DNA of 36,378 nt from a virus. The position numbers were made by a program, and so were the translations under genes. Every line of letters starts with the position of its first letter. The first letter of the stretch is position 1. Positions 1-8,400 of this stretch are shown piece after piece. Under the pieces are notes generated by a model, which did not search any database, was not told the origin of the DNA, and saw only the letters and a program-made list of their open reading frames with translations. The stretch is from IMG/VR virus record IMGVR_UViG_3300025584_000011, positions 1-36,378 of that record; one strand, given 5' to 3'.

Positions 1-327
1 AGGTGCCACATTGACTTCTTTTGTAATGTCTTTTACTTGTTTATGTACATTTACTAAATTTTGGTTTTGTTCGCCTACAGTTTTAATCAATTGACCAACA
101 ACTTCGAACATTCTAGCATTACCGCTATCTCGTGCATCTTGCAATAAATCTTCAATGGCCTCTTGGCCCCTTTCAATAATATTGTATATGTTTTCACGAG
201 CATATTTATAATCAGTATTCAAATCATTTGCGTTTGAATCAACCAATTTTCTTTCAATTGGGGGCTTAATAATAGAACCAGGCGGAATTTTTAACAATTC
301 ATCTAATTTATCTTCAAAATTTTTCAT
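1..327 (-). CDS. 16: Terminase small subunit gp16 (3' part cut by window start)
   Basis: I read 109 codons from the ATG at 325-327 to the window edge with no stop, so the C-terminus is missing. The protein starts MKNFEDKLDELLKIPPGS and then becomes charged and helical (IIERGQEAIEDLLQDARDSG, followed by QLIKTVGEQNQNLVNVHKQV), with heptad-like spacing that suggests a coiled-coil core. This matches the small terminase of T4-like phages, which forms a ring, recognises DNA and stimulates the large terminase gp17 during packaging. It lies directly after gp15 on the same strand, which is the T4 order 13-14-15-16-17; gp17 would be expected just outside the window. Only 11 bases separate it from gp15, and they hold a late-promoter-like octamer. 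The identification rests on N-terminal resemblance and synteny. Confidence 0.85.
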   Translation of the reverse strand, partial: MKNFEDKLDELLKIPPGSIIKPPIERKLVDSNANDLNTDYKYARENIYNIIERGQEAIEDLLQDARDSGNARMFEVVGQLIKTVGEQNQNLVNVHKQVKDITKEVNVAP

Positions 328-330
328 TGT

Positions 331-338
331 TATTTATT
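331..338 (-). promoter_or_regulatory. Late-promoter-like octamer AATAAATA before gp16
   Basis: On the minus strand the octamer reads AATAAATA and fits the NATAAATA form of the T4-type late -10 element (T4 consensus TATAAATA). Only three bases (ACA) separate it from the gp16 ATG, and no Shine-Dalgarno sequence lies between. If it is used, the transcript would start at or inside the start codon. In such AT-rich DNA a chance match is possible. Confidence 0.4.
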
Positions 339-1274
339 TTATCCATAAACACCTGTTGCAGGATCGTAATCAACTGGTGGATTGTAAAAAGTTATTGTAG
401 TATTTGCATCAAAATCATCTCCCGGAGTAATATATGTATTCGCTCCTCCTTCAGGAACAACTGTAATTTTACTGATTATATTACCAAGGCCCAATTCAGT
501 TTCACTTGCTTCGGTTATAAGATGATCTCCCGTTTCTAGTTGAAAATAATCTTCTGAAAAATTTGTACTAGATTCTAAAGACAATCTTTCAAATACTCCA
601 GTTGAAGGCGTCTCGGGAACAGTTTCTTTAAATGCAATTTCCACTGATTTAATAATTGATTGTCCGGATTTAATATCAGGATATATGAAACCCTTTAACA
701 TGAAATTTATTGTCCAAACAAGTGTTCTTCTGGCAGAAAATTCTCCTTCATAAGAATCCTCACTTGTTGCACTTTGAAGAACAATTGGAATATCTAACTT
801 GATTCCCATATCGGTTAAAATATTTACGCTTACATTGAATTCTGGAGTAAAAAAGGGAAGAATTTGTTCTAATATTTGAGTACCGTCTTCAGCATTTTCT
901 ACAAACGCATATAAAGAAAAATCAAAAATGTATGGCGAAGGATTGAACATTTTTTTAATGTTTCTTTCACCATTAATCGAATCTTTATGAGTTAATGTAC
1001 CTATTGTATTTAATTTTCTAATAGGATCATAAGCTATACCAGTCATTTCAAATCCTATTCTAGGAAGTTGAATAGCAACTTGTCTGTCTAGCGAAGCATC
1101 TTGATTTATTCTTGTAAGAAATTTTTGTTTTGGTCCATAGGATATCGGTACTTTTTGACGAGATAAAACATTACCCCCCGAGTCCTTTTTTTCTATATTA
1201 ATATCATTAAATAATGTTCCAAACAACGCAACATATTTTCTTATTGTTTGATGATAAAAAGTTTGACCTAACAT
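339..1274 (-). CDS. 15: Tail terminator / sheath stabiliser gp15
   Basis: This 311-aa protein is the counterpart of T4 gp15 (272 aa), which caps the tail tube and sheath and docks the tail to the neck. Landmarks shared with T4 gp15 are an N-terminal FY..TIRKYVALFGTLF segment (residues 6-22), a PISYGPKQKFL stretch (43-53), an LPRIGF motif (70-75), NPSPYIFDFSLYAFV (111-125), EQILPFFTPEFN (136-147) and the ARRT.VWTINF..KGFIYPD strand pair (181-200). The last ~60 residues are variable and rich in acidic residues and Gly. The start is supported by a GGAG-containing leader and by an upstream late-promoter-like octamer. It is flanked by gp16 downstream and by a counter-oriented 116-aa gene upstream that separates it from gp14. 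Confidence 0.93.
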   Translation of the reverse strand: MLGQTFYHQTIRKYVALFGTLFNDINIEKKDSGGNVLSRQKVPISYGPKQKFLTRINQDASLDRQVAIQLPRIGFEMTGIAYDPIRKLNTIGTLTHKDSINGERNIKKMFNPSPYIFDFSLYAFVENAEDGTQILEQILPFFTPEFNVSVNILTDMGIKLDIPIVLQSATSEDSYEGEFSARRTLVWTINFMLKGFIYPDIKSGQSIIKSVEIAFKETVPETPSTGVFERLSLESSTNFSEDYFQLETGDHLITEASETELGLGNIISKITVVPEGGANTYITPGDDFDANTTITFYNPPVDYDPATGVYG

Positions 1275-1297
1275 AACACTCCATAAAGATTGTAATA

Positions 1298-1305
1298 TTA
1301 TTTAG
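1298..1305 (-). promoter_or_regulatory. Late-promoter-like octamer CTAAATAA for gp15
   Basis: The minus strand reads CTAAATAA 23 bases before the gp15 ATG, followed by a short leader with a GGAG Shine-Dalgarno-like element. This is a conventional spacing, unlike the sites that abut their ATG. It lies back-to-back with the + strand TATAAATA at 1309-1316, so the 47-base gap works as a divergent promoter. gp15 needs its own promoter here because the gene between it and gp14 runs the other way. Confidence 0.5.
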
Positions 1306-1308
1306 TTG

Positions 1309-1316
1309 TATAAATA
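1309..1316 (+). promoter_or_regulatory. Perfect T4-type late promoter element TATAAATA
   Basis: This is an exact copy of the T4 late -10 consensus TATAAATA. It ends five bases (GTCTT) before the ATG of the 116-aa + strand gene. No ribosome-binding site fits in those five bases, so transcription would begin at or next to the start codon. Confidence 0.65.
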
Positions 1317-1321
1317 GTCTT

Positions 1322-1672
1322 ATGGCACTTACTATAAAAACTCAAGGCATCAATTTAACAATGTATCAGGGTAATAACTTTGAAAAAGTTTTTACCGCCA
1401 AAGATGCAAATAATTCAAATGTAACCATAAGCACAGGTACATGTGCTTCTGTTATGAAGAAGAACCACACAACTACTAACACTTCTTGGATAATGTCTTT
1501 TACAGCGACAATATCTGGCAGTAATGTCACAATAACAGCTAATGCTACTCAAACAGCAAATATGACTTCTGGTTTATATGTTTATGATGTTGAATACACC
1601 CAAGTGGATGCTATAACAAAAGAAAGGATAGTAGATGGTATGATCACAATTCTTCCAGAATCTACTTCTTAA
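1322..1672 (+). CDS. Small Ig-like/beta-rich putative virion protein, counter-oriented
   Basis: This 116-aa protein starts MALTIKTQGINLTMYQGNNF and is almost all predicted beta strand: Thr, Ser, Asn and Val rich, with no signal peptide or membrane segment. The N-terminal pattern 'I.L.QG..F...F..KD..N..V' followed by a final 'G.Y.YDVEY...D...ERIVDG.ITI' strand pair resembles the small N-terminal domain of phage baseplate/tail proteins of the BppU type. That resemblance is inference. It is the only + strand gene within the long minus-strand run. It has a perfect TATAAATA element, and its TAA overlaps the gp14 stop codon tail-to-tail by four bases. Late expression and position between gp14 and gp15 suggest a neck or tail decoration. 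The function is unknown. Confidence 0.8.
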   Translation: MALTIKTQGINLTMYQGNNFEKVFTAKDANNSNVTISTGTCASVMKKNHTTTNTSWIMSFTATISGSNVTITANATQTANMTSGLYVYDVEYTQVDAITKERIVDGMITILPESTS

Positions 1673-2529
1673 TAATCTCCCTCACTAAATGGATTTGATT
1701 CAGAAAAATCAATAATAGAATCCGCTTCTGTTTCAATAGTTATATTATTTGCAGAAGCATCATTAACAAATATTTGAGTATTTGGTGTTGTAGTTACAGT
1801 AAAATATGCACTGCTTGTATTACCGACAACATTTTGAGAGGTAGTAAAGGTGCCCACTAAATCCGTTAATTTCAACAGTCTATCAGTAGAATTCCAAGAC
1901 AACACTCTTCCCTTCGTATTTGCAGAACTTTCTGTGCTTCCAACATATACATATTCATCATCTACATAATTTCCTGTTCCACCAGCATCCAATGATATTT
2001 CAATAGCATATGCATATTTATCTTCTATTGAGTCTATATCGTCAATTCCAGTATCAATTTTTTGATCATCATATTGAAATAGTTCACACGTTAAATCAAA
2101 TATTGGTAATTTACCAAATTGATAAAACATAGATTCATGTTCGACAAATCTAACTTCGTATAATTTTTTATTTAAAGGAAAAAATATTACATCGCCTTCT
2201 CTTGGCCTATCATAACCAGTATCTAAATTTTCCCATCGTCTTCTAGCTACAGAAAAAACTACTTGATCTCTTATTTCTAATCCAAATCTTGAAATAAAGT
2301 CGCCCTCTCCCTCAAAACCGTCAACTGATTTAACATACATTTCTATTAAATGAGATTGGTTAAATTGTGAAATAGTATCTTCTCCCAAAAGAAGATCTTC
2401 ATTCATATATTGTCTTGGAAGGTAATAGTTATCCACACCAAAATTTTTTATCGATTCTATAATCAAATCTTGATGTAAATTTTGTTCTGATGTATTGTGT
2501 AGATGATTAAAATAAGAATTAGTAGGCAT
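1669..2529 (-). CDS. 14: Neck protein gp14
   Basis: This 286-aa protein is the counterpart of T4 gp14 (256 aa), which with gp13 seals the filled head and binds the tail. Typical features are the N-terminal NSYFNH..N..EQNL.QDLIIE segment (residues 4-25), the G.DNYYLPR motif (31-39), a GDFISRFGLEIRDQVVFSVARRRW block (76-99) and RPREGDVIFFPL (108-119). Residues ~193-245 hold a beta-rich segment with a GSTESSANTKGRV motif and a VVGNTSSAYFTV motif, related to modules in gp13, gp7 and gp8. The C-terminus (DFSESNPFSEGDY) is typical of marine T4-like versions. Its ATG overlaps the gp13 stop (TAATG), implying coupled translation. Its own stop overlaps the end of the opposite-strand 116-aa gene. Confidence 0.92.
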   Translation of the reverse strand: MPTNSYFNHLHNTSEQNLHQDLIIESIKNFGVDNYYLPRQYMNEDLLLGEDTISQFNQSHLIEMYVKSVDGFEGEGDFISRFGLEIRDQVVFSVARRRWENLDTGYDRPREGDVIFFPLNKKLYEVRFVEHESMFYQFGKLPIFDLTCELFQYDDQKIDTGIDDIDSIEDKYAYAIEISLDAGGTGNYVDDEYVYVGSTESSANTKGRVLSWNSTDRLLKLTDLVGTFTTSQNVVGNTSSAYFTVTTTPNTQIFVNDASANNITIETEADSIIDFSESNPFSEGDY

Positions 2530-3533
2530 TATCCTGGACCAACCATAAAGTCAACTGGTAATTCATATTTAAGAGATGCTTGTTCTTCTGTATCTCTCAA
2601 TTCTTGATTTGCTTCTTCAAATAAGGTTCTCCCATTTAATGTGGTTCCTCCGGGAAGCTGTACCCCTTCATATTTTATTAAATTAGCCCCCCACTGTCTT
2701 TTAAAAAGGGCTGTAATATATCTTTTTAAAAACATATCATTATATACATCTGCAAATGCAGTAGGATCAATTATTCTATATGCTTCTACTACAAGATATT
2801 CATCGACTTCAAGATCATTTTCCCAATCTAAGTCTATGTACAATCGATTTTGATGTCTATTAAATCGTAGAGGTTTTTTTCCTACGAACATGTCATTCAA
2901 CAATTGTAAATGTTGCATTGACATTTTATAATTTATTATAGAAGTAGCAGTAAGATAAGGCATTTCATTTAAATGAAATTGATATCTAAATGAAAACATA
3001 CTGCTTGATAATTGCCCCCCGCCAGTATCTTGTATATCAAAAATACCAGTCACACCAATTATGGAGTCATTTAATGTAATATAATGATTATCCATATCAC
3101 CAAAAGTAACTAACGATGCATCAGTATCGGCTACTGCGGCCGTCCCACTTGAACTTCCAGTTATCGTTTCAGCATTTGAAAAACTAGATGTAACATCATT
3201 ATTTGAAATTCCATTCGTATCGTTATGTGATTTGAATGTTATAATAGTAGAATTTGCCGAAACTACAGTTGCAGTTGCATTTGATGTTCCACCAGTTATT
3301 GTCTCGCCATCAGTAAAACCTGTTCCAGAAATAATTTTAACAGTTGAGCCAGTAATTTGATGTATATTATACATTCTTTCAACACCATCAAAATGATATT
3401 CTTGAAAAAATTGTAACCCCTCATCAATTCGATCTTCTAATTGATCATCTTCTACATTTATTTCAATAACCGGTTGCCCTAATGTTCTAAGACAATATTG
3501 TTTTAACTCTTCTCTTGTACTAGGTTTTGCCAT
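2529..3533 (-). CDS. 13: Neck protein gp13
   Basis: This 334-aa protein is the counterpart of T4 gp13 (309 aa), the head-completion/neck protein. The start MAKPSTREELKQYCLRTLG and INVEDDQLEDRIDEGLQFFQEYH (residues 25-47) are diagnostic of marine T4-like gp13. The conserved second half contains the YITLNDSIIGVTGIF strand (151-165), the NYKMSMQHLQLLNDM helix (201-215), DLDWENDLEVDEYLVVEAY (234-252) and a C-terminal helix with WGANLIKYEGVQLPGG (281-296). Between residues ~66 and 142 there is a Thr/Ser/Gly-rich beta segment that looks inserted (see repeat entry). There is no clear Shine-Dalgarno; seven bases separate it from the upstream fibre gene. It is translationally coupled to gp14. Confidence 0.93.
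   Translation of the reverse strand: MAKPSTREELKQYCLRTLGQPVIEINVEDDQLEDRIDEGLQFFQEYHFDGVERMYNIHQITGSTVKIISGTGFTDGETITGGTSNATATVVSANSTIITFKSHNDTNGISNNDVTSSFSNAETITGSSSGTAAVADTDASLVTFGDMDNHYITLNDSIIGVTGIFDIQDTGGGQLSSSMFSFRYQFHLNEMPYLTATSIINYKMSMQHLQLLNDMFVGKKPLRFNRHQNRLYIDLDWENDLEVDEYLVVEAYRIIDPTAFADVYNDMFLKRYITALFKRQWGANLIKYEGVQLPGGTTLNGRTLFEEANQELRDTEEQASLKYELPVDFMVGPG
3108..3338 (-). repeat. Tandem 'GETITG..S.A.A.V' module inserted in gp13
   Basis: Residues ~66-142 of gp13 carry two copies of one short beta pattern: FTDGETITGGTSNATATV (residues 73-90) and FSNAETITGSSSGTAAV (118-134). The copies are separated by a strand-like linker. The conserved gp13 sequence resumes at DMDNHYITLNDSIIG. 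Similar units occur in gp14, gp7, gp8 and the 2287-aa protein. I infer that this is an insertion because the flanks fit the gp13 family and this part does not. Confidence 0.6.
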
Positions 3534-3540
3534 TTTTATC

Positions 3541-5262
3541 TTAATTAGTATTTACAATTGATCCACCAGTATCCCTTACTCCTAATAGATAAATTGCTGT
3601 AGTAGGATGTTGTGTGGTGAGAAACCCCCCGTGGGTACCTGTCCAAATTGATCCGTTTGCTGTGACTGCAAACATATCAGCAGACGAATTTGCAACTGTA
3701 AGAATTTTTGTTGTCGCTGTGGTAGATAATCCTTTAACCAATAAAGAAGTACCAGTCGCACTAGTACTAGTTGAAAGAAATTCACCCAATGGTTCTGTAT
3801 GAGCCTGATCAGACCAAATATTTATTCCTGGTTTATCTGCATTCTGTATAACACTAATTCCTATTCCTGCATCTGTTGTAACTCTTAGTCCCATTGTTCC
3901 AGTAGCACCTGTTGCATCTTGTACTATATCAAGAATTGCTCTAGCATTTGTTGAACTATTATTATCTGTAAGTTTTATCAAAGAACCATTGGCCGCATGT
4001 GAAGTACCAGTACCCAATCCATGATGTAATGAAAGTACATGACCCGTTTGAAATGAATCAGCATTAATGTCAAAAACATTTGCGGTTGTTTGAGCCGCAT
4101 CAATTGAAACTCCCATTTGGTCTACATCGTTTAAGTCTAAATACATTCCAGCTATTCCATCAGTCGAACCAACATTTACATGTAATTTACCACCTTGAGA
4201 TCCGATAGTGTCTCCGCCAGCAAGTTGCATATATCCACCATAATCATTACCGAATTCCACCGTATTAGCACCATCTGTAACTATATGCAAACTATCTGTT
4301 GAGTGATTATATACAAATCCTCCAGCATCAACATTATCAGGATCACCAAATGCAATAACACTATTTGATACATTATTTGAAAGTAGAGTCAATCCAACCG
4401 CAGTATTACCTTCTATCACCATCTCATCAGCAACAGCCGATACTGCGGTTGCTGTCTGTAAACCTTCTGCAAAATCTGTTCTTATGTGCAATCTACCTTT
4501 AGATGAAGTTGCAAGAGTTGGACTTGTCGTATATTCTGGAAAATTACCAATAGCAACATTAGAAGATCCTACATCTGTACCAAAAATAGGCCCGGTATTT
4601 GTTACAAGAACTGATGCACTATTTACGGATATATTTGCAGAATGCATAAATCCTCCAATAGAATATGCATTACTATATGTTCCATTAGAAAATGTTGCGC
4701 CAGTAAATAAATGAGGACCCGGAGAAGACACTGTAACAACTTTATCAGAAGCCGTAATATTAACGTTTACTTCATTAATTGTTCCACCGTCAATTGTGAC
4801 AAGGGAAACTGTACCTAAATCGGCAACCGTTGCACCCGTAAGTGTGATTACAGATGATCCATTTGCATTGAAATTTCGACCATTTAAATTTATTTCACAT
4901 TCATTTATTTGGGCTCTTTCAATTTTACTATCGGGACTAGCTCCAGAAATAGTTGCACCAGCATCTTCAACTAACGCAAATTTATCAACAGTTCCAATAT
5001 CAGTAACCGCGGCACCAGTAAAATCTACAATACCCCCAGTAAATATTAATCTAGAACCCGTTACATTTGACCCCGTGACAATATTTGCTGATATTGTGTT
5101 GATTAAAAACCCACCCAAAGAATTAGCAGAAATCAAATTAGATGTAGGATTTTCATCTGAATGCTCATTCAATACGGTGATAATTTGATTGGTTTTCAGG
5201 CGCCATTGCTCAAAAGTGTTAACCAATTCTACACTAGTAATACTAGTATCAGATATTGCCAT
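3541..5262 (-). CDS. Putative tail fibre / virion structural protein
   Basis: This 573-aa protein begins MAISDTSITSVELVNTFEQW followed by RLKTNQIITVLNEHSDEN. That short helical 'F..WR..TN.I' segment heads many tail-fibre-like proteins of marine phages. The remainder is a long, low-complexity beta-rich shaft full of Gly, Thr, Ser, Asn and Val with repeating strand patterns (for example LTGATVADLGTVSLVTIDGG). No C-terminal peptidase S74 chaperone or lectin fold is visible; the end is short (GVRDTGGSIVNTN). It lies between the baseplate genes and gp13, where T4 has gp11, gp12 and wac. A fibre or whisker role is inferred from that position. The start has a good AAGGA site, and the gene overlaps the preceding 76-aa gene by 14 bases. 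Confidence 0.72.
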   Translation of the reverse strand: MAISDTSITSVELVNTFEQWRLKTNQIITVLNEHSDENPTSNLISANSLGGFLINTISANIVTGSNVTGSRLIFTGGIVDFTGAAVTDIGTVDKFALVEDAGATISGASPDSKIERAQINECEINLNGRNFNANGSSVITLTGATVADLGTVSLVTIDGGTINEVNVNITASDKVVTVSSPGPHLFTGATFSNGTYSNAYSIGGFMHSANISVNSASVLVTNTGPIFGTDVGSSNVAIGNFPEYTTSPTLATSSKGRLHIRTDFAEGLQTATAVSAVADEMVIEGNTAVGLTLLSNNVSNSVIAFGDPDNVDAGGFVYNHSTDSLHIVTDGANTVEFGNDYGGYMQLAGGDTIGSQGGKLHVNVGSTDGIAGMYLDLNDVDQMGVSIDAAQTTANVFDINADSFQTGHVLSLHHGLGTGTSHAANGSLIKLTDNNSSTNARAILDIVQDATGATGTMGLRVTTDAGIGISVIQNADKPGINIWSDQAHTEPLGEFLSTSTSATGTSLLVKGLSTTATTKILTVANSSADMFAVTANGSIWTGTHGGFLTTQHPTTAIYLLGVRDTGGSIVNTN

Positions 5263-5479
5263 CTCTATCCTTACTTAATAATTTTAAAATTTTATTTACA
5301 TTTTGTTGTATATTAATTATTTCATACTTTAAATTATTTATTTCCGCTTCATTAGACATTATCGTATTTGTTTGTAATACTTTATGCCTATGTTTCAATA
5401 AAGCCTGTTGGTCCGTTGCAATAAGCGCATTAGAATAACCATCTCTGTGATATCTTGGATCATCTGTTTTTATTATCAA
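5249..5479 (-). CDS. Small conserved-looking protein with C-terminal coiled coil
   Basis: This 76-aa protein starts MIIKTDDPRYHRDGYSNALI. Its N-terminal half (DPRYHRDGYSNALIATDQQ) is polar and looks like a short binding peptide. The second half (from about NEAEINNLKYEIINIQQNV to ILKLLSKDRD) has heptad-like hydrophobic spacing, probably a coiled coil. Its ATG overlaps the stop of the 2287-aa gene (ATGA at 5476-5479), and its end overlaps the fibre gene start by 14 bases. This placement is strong evidence that it is really translated as part of the operon. It may be a small connector or assembly factor for the fibre. That is inference; the function is unknown. Confidence 0.8.
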   Translation of the reverse strand: MIIKTDDPRYHRDGYSNALIATDQQALLKHRHKVLQTNTIMSNEAEINNLKYEIINIQQNVNKILKLLSKDRDGNI

Positions 5480-8400
5480 GGAGCGCCCTCACTATCAAGA
5501 GCAATTGCACGTAAATTGATTAATTTAGGGATTCCTATAAAAGTATCTTGTGCAACTCTATCTAAAGTCATAACCAACTTAATCGCAAACGTTCTAAATT
5601 TTTCATATTTTCCACCAGTTGCAGATATATAAGCAATTTTTTCATCTATAGTCTTAAATTCAAATCGTTTAAAATCATTTTCATTTAATGAGTAAGTAGC
5701 GCTTGCTGTTTTTTGCTCCATAAGAAACCAGGGTTTTTCATCAAAAGATTCAGAATCATCCCCCGAAAGAACTTTATAATAAACATAAATGTTAGATCCT
5801 CTTGGCTTATATGCATCCATATACACTTTAAGATCCATTGCATCAAAACCCTCTTCTAATGTTACCCGTCTTGAAATATATCTAGCTTTTAAATTACCAC
5901 CAGAAGAAAATGATACCACATTAGCTGGTTGAATATTTACACTATTATTAGCGCCTTCACCAACAATATCAACAACTGCGGTTGTCGTTCTTCGTACATT
6001 ATCAGAAATAGAACTCGTTCCGTTAATATCCCAGTTAGTAATAGTTGGTGTAGAAATATATCCTGAACCACCATGCTTAACAGTAACTTGATTTATAATA
6101 CCATTTGCATGTACATTAGCGGCTATTGTTGCGGTATTTGAACCAATATCAGGAGCAGACACTACAAACACGCTTGTATTACCTTCTGATGACACATTAC
6201 TGGTTATACTTCCGACTTCCGCGGTGTAATAACCAGTACCAAAATCAGACACAACAATATCAGAATTTGATAAACTTCCATTGTTAATAAGATTTTCAAT
6301 AGTAATAACACCTGTTCTTGTCTCATCTAATATTGGAGATAGTAAAGTGTTTGCAGATTCAAAATAAACATTAATTGTAAAACTGCTATTTGCGACTTGT
6401 GGATATGTAATTTGTTTTTGTTTTTTGAAATCAACATTTTTATTTTCTTTAAAATGCACTCCAACATTTTTTGTTATTCCCGCTAAATCTGTTGCATGAT
6501 AATTAAAACTTGTATATGTGTTTGCAAAGCTGGTTATTTCTGTCGATAATTTAAAAGTATCTATAGTTGTATTTGAACTCGTGTTTCCACTTGACACATC
6601 AAAATTATCTAATCTGGCATATGCATTCGCTGAGGTAAATTCACATCTATTCAATTGAAACATTAAACCTTGATCCGGTAATTCTTCCCAAACACCTACA
6701 TTTGATGGATTGAAAAAACTTCCAACATAAGGCTGTTTTGTTATTTTCTTAGAAGTTCCAGTATGATAAGCACCATATTCAAATCCATAAAGTTTATATG
6801 CACTACTATTGGTTTGTACACAAATTGAATATTCGTCTGGAGCAAGAAAAATAGGATGATCAAATTTAAACATCGTTCTTGTACCCCTATCGGTATTGCT
6901 TCTATTTGCAGTATATGAATTCCCTAAAAATCCGTCAGGAAATCCTCCACTAGTATTTGCGATAGGAGTATTTGTATTTGCAGTAATTCTTCCAGGAGAT
7001 AAAACAACCTCGCTTCCGGGTATAATCAAGGAAGTGCTTGGCATTCCATTAATCATAGGTCTGATCTGTAGACTTACGGGAGATTTAATTCCCTGTGAAG
7101 CGTCTTTTCCACTAAAAAACAAAGTTACAGAATCAAGAAAAACACCTGTAGAATATTGATTTTTATCAATAAAAAAAGACTGAGACATAGGGTTCATATA
7201 ATCGGTAGACGTTGATTGTCTTCCGTCAGAAGTAGATCTTGTTATTCTTTCTTCTTTAATGTTTTCTCGTCTAGAAATTAAAGGTCTAGGCGAAACAATT
7301 CCTAAATCAGTTTTAGCATCAATCACTCCTGCTGAATGAAAAATTTCTTCGGCAACTGAGGTTGTAATAGCGGGAATATTGTCAGGATCATCTGTTAATC
7401 TAAAAAGATTTTGTGAACCAGCAAACTTACCAGAAGGAACATTGAAAACGCCCCCTACAACACCTTCAGAAGAAACTGTTAATTGAGAATCTTCAAAATT
7501 ATAATGGGAAATAGCAGAAATAGAACCGTTTGCTTGTGTCCTGTCTCCTTGGATTACGGTCCCAATAGTAAAAGAAGTTTGGGCCGACATATCCGTAAGT
7601 AAAACAGTACAATTATTTTGATTGTTTCTATCGCTCATGTAAATAATTTTAGCAGTATTGCTGGCATTTACTCCAGAGCCCTGAATTGTAACTTGTTCAA
7701 AATTTCCCGAAGTCGTTCTAAATACATTAGACGAACTTACGTTTGATAAACTCACGATTGAGGCTTGCTTTACATTAGCCGACATATTGCTATCAGCAAA
7801 ATAAGCATAAACATTTTTATTTGGCTTCAATCCTTTAGCAATAAAAGTTATTGATTGTTCTCTTACCTTTGGAACTATGCTTAAATTGACTGTTTTATTT
7901 CCGATAGATTTAATTATTTTTTCCGGTACACTTCCTGTACTCAATCCAGTCAATGTTTTAGTTTGATCTGTTGTTTTTGCTCTTCTATCATTATTTCTTA
8001 CATCACCGGTGTCTCTTATGCCTTCTTTAACATTGTTATTAATTTGAGTTCCTGACCAAATTTCCTCCCAATCATTCCAATGAGTCCCGTGTCCATTATA
8101 TGTTAATTCAGAAGAAGTCCAATTATCATATTGACCTTCAACGTTAACCTTTACTTGCACTAAACTACTTTGATCATACCACACATCACCATACGGATCT
8201 AGTTTCATTTGTCCTATATAATTCTGAACGGAGAATGGATTTATTTGAAAAGTTTTTTGGACATTTTTACCATCATTCGTTCCTGTAAGAGGCATTTGTA
8301 TAAACGTATTTGAAGAAAACGGTAATGTTAATATTCCGGAATTATTTACTAAAGTTGAAAAAGCGGTTCCACCTTCAGAATTTGCATTAAAATTTAATGG

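Noticed and set aside
203-210. TATAAATA on the minus strand inside gp16
   Set aside because: Lies within coding sequence, with no gene start downstream in view; such octamers arise by chance in AT-rich DNA.
1672-1700. Rho-independent terminator between the convergent 116-aa gene and gp14
   Set aside because: The genes overlap by four bases and I saw no GC-rich stem with a T-run there.
3582-3785. 67-aa Leu/Gln-rich minus-strand frame inside the fibre gene
   Set aside because: Alternative frame of the fibre gene with biased composition and no ribosome site.
4796-5188. 130-aa open frame on the + strand opposite the tail fibre
   Set aside because: Antisense to a well supported gene, Pro/Val-rich shadow composition, no promoter or ribosome site.
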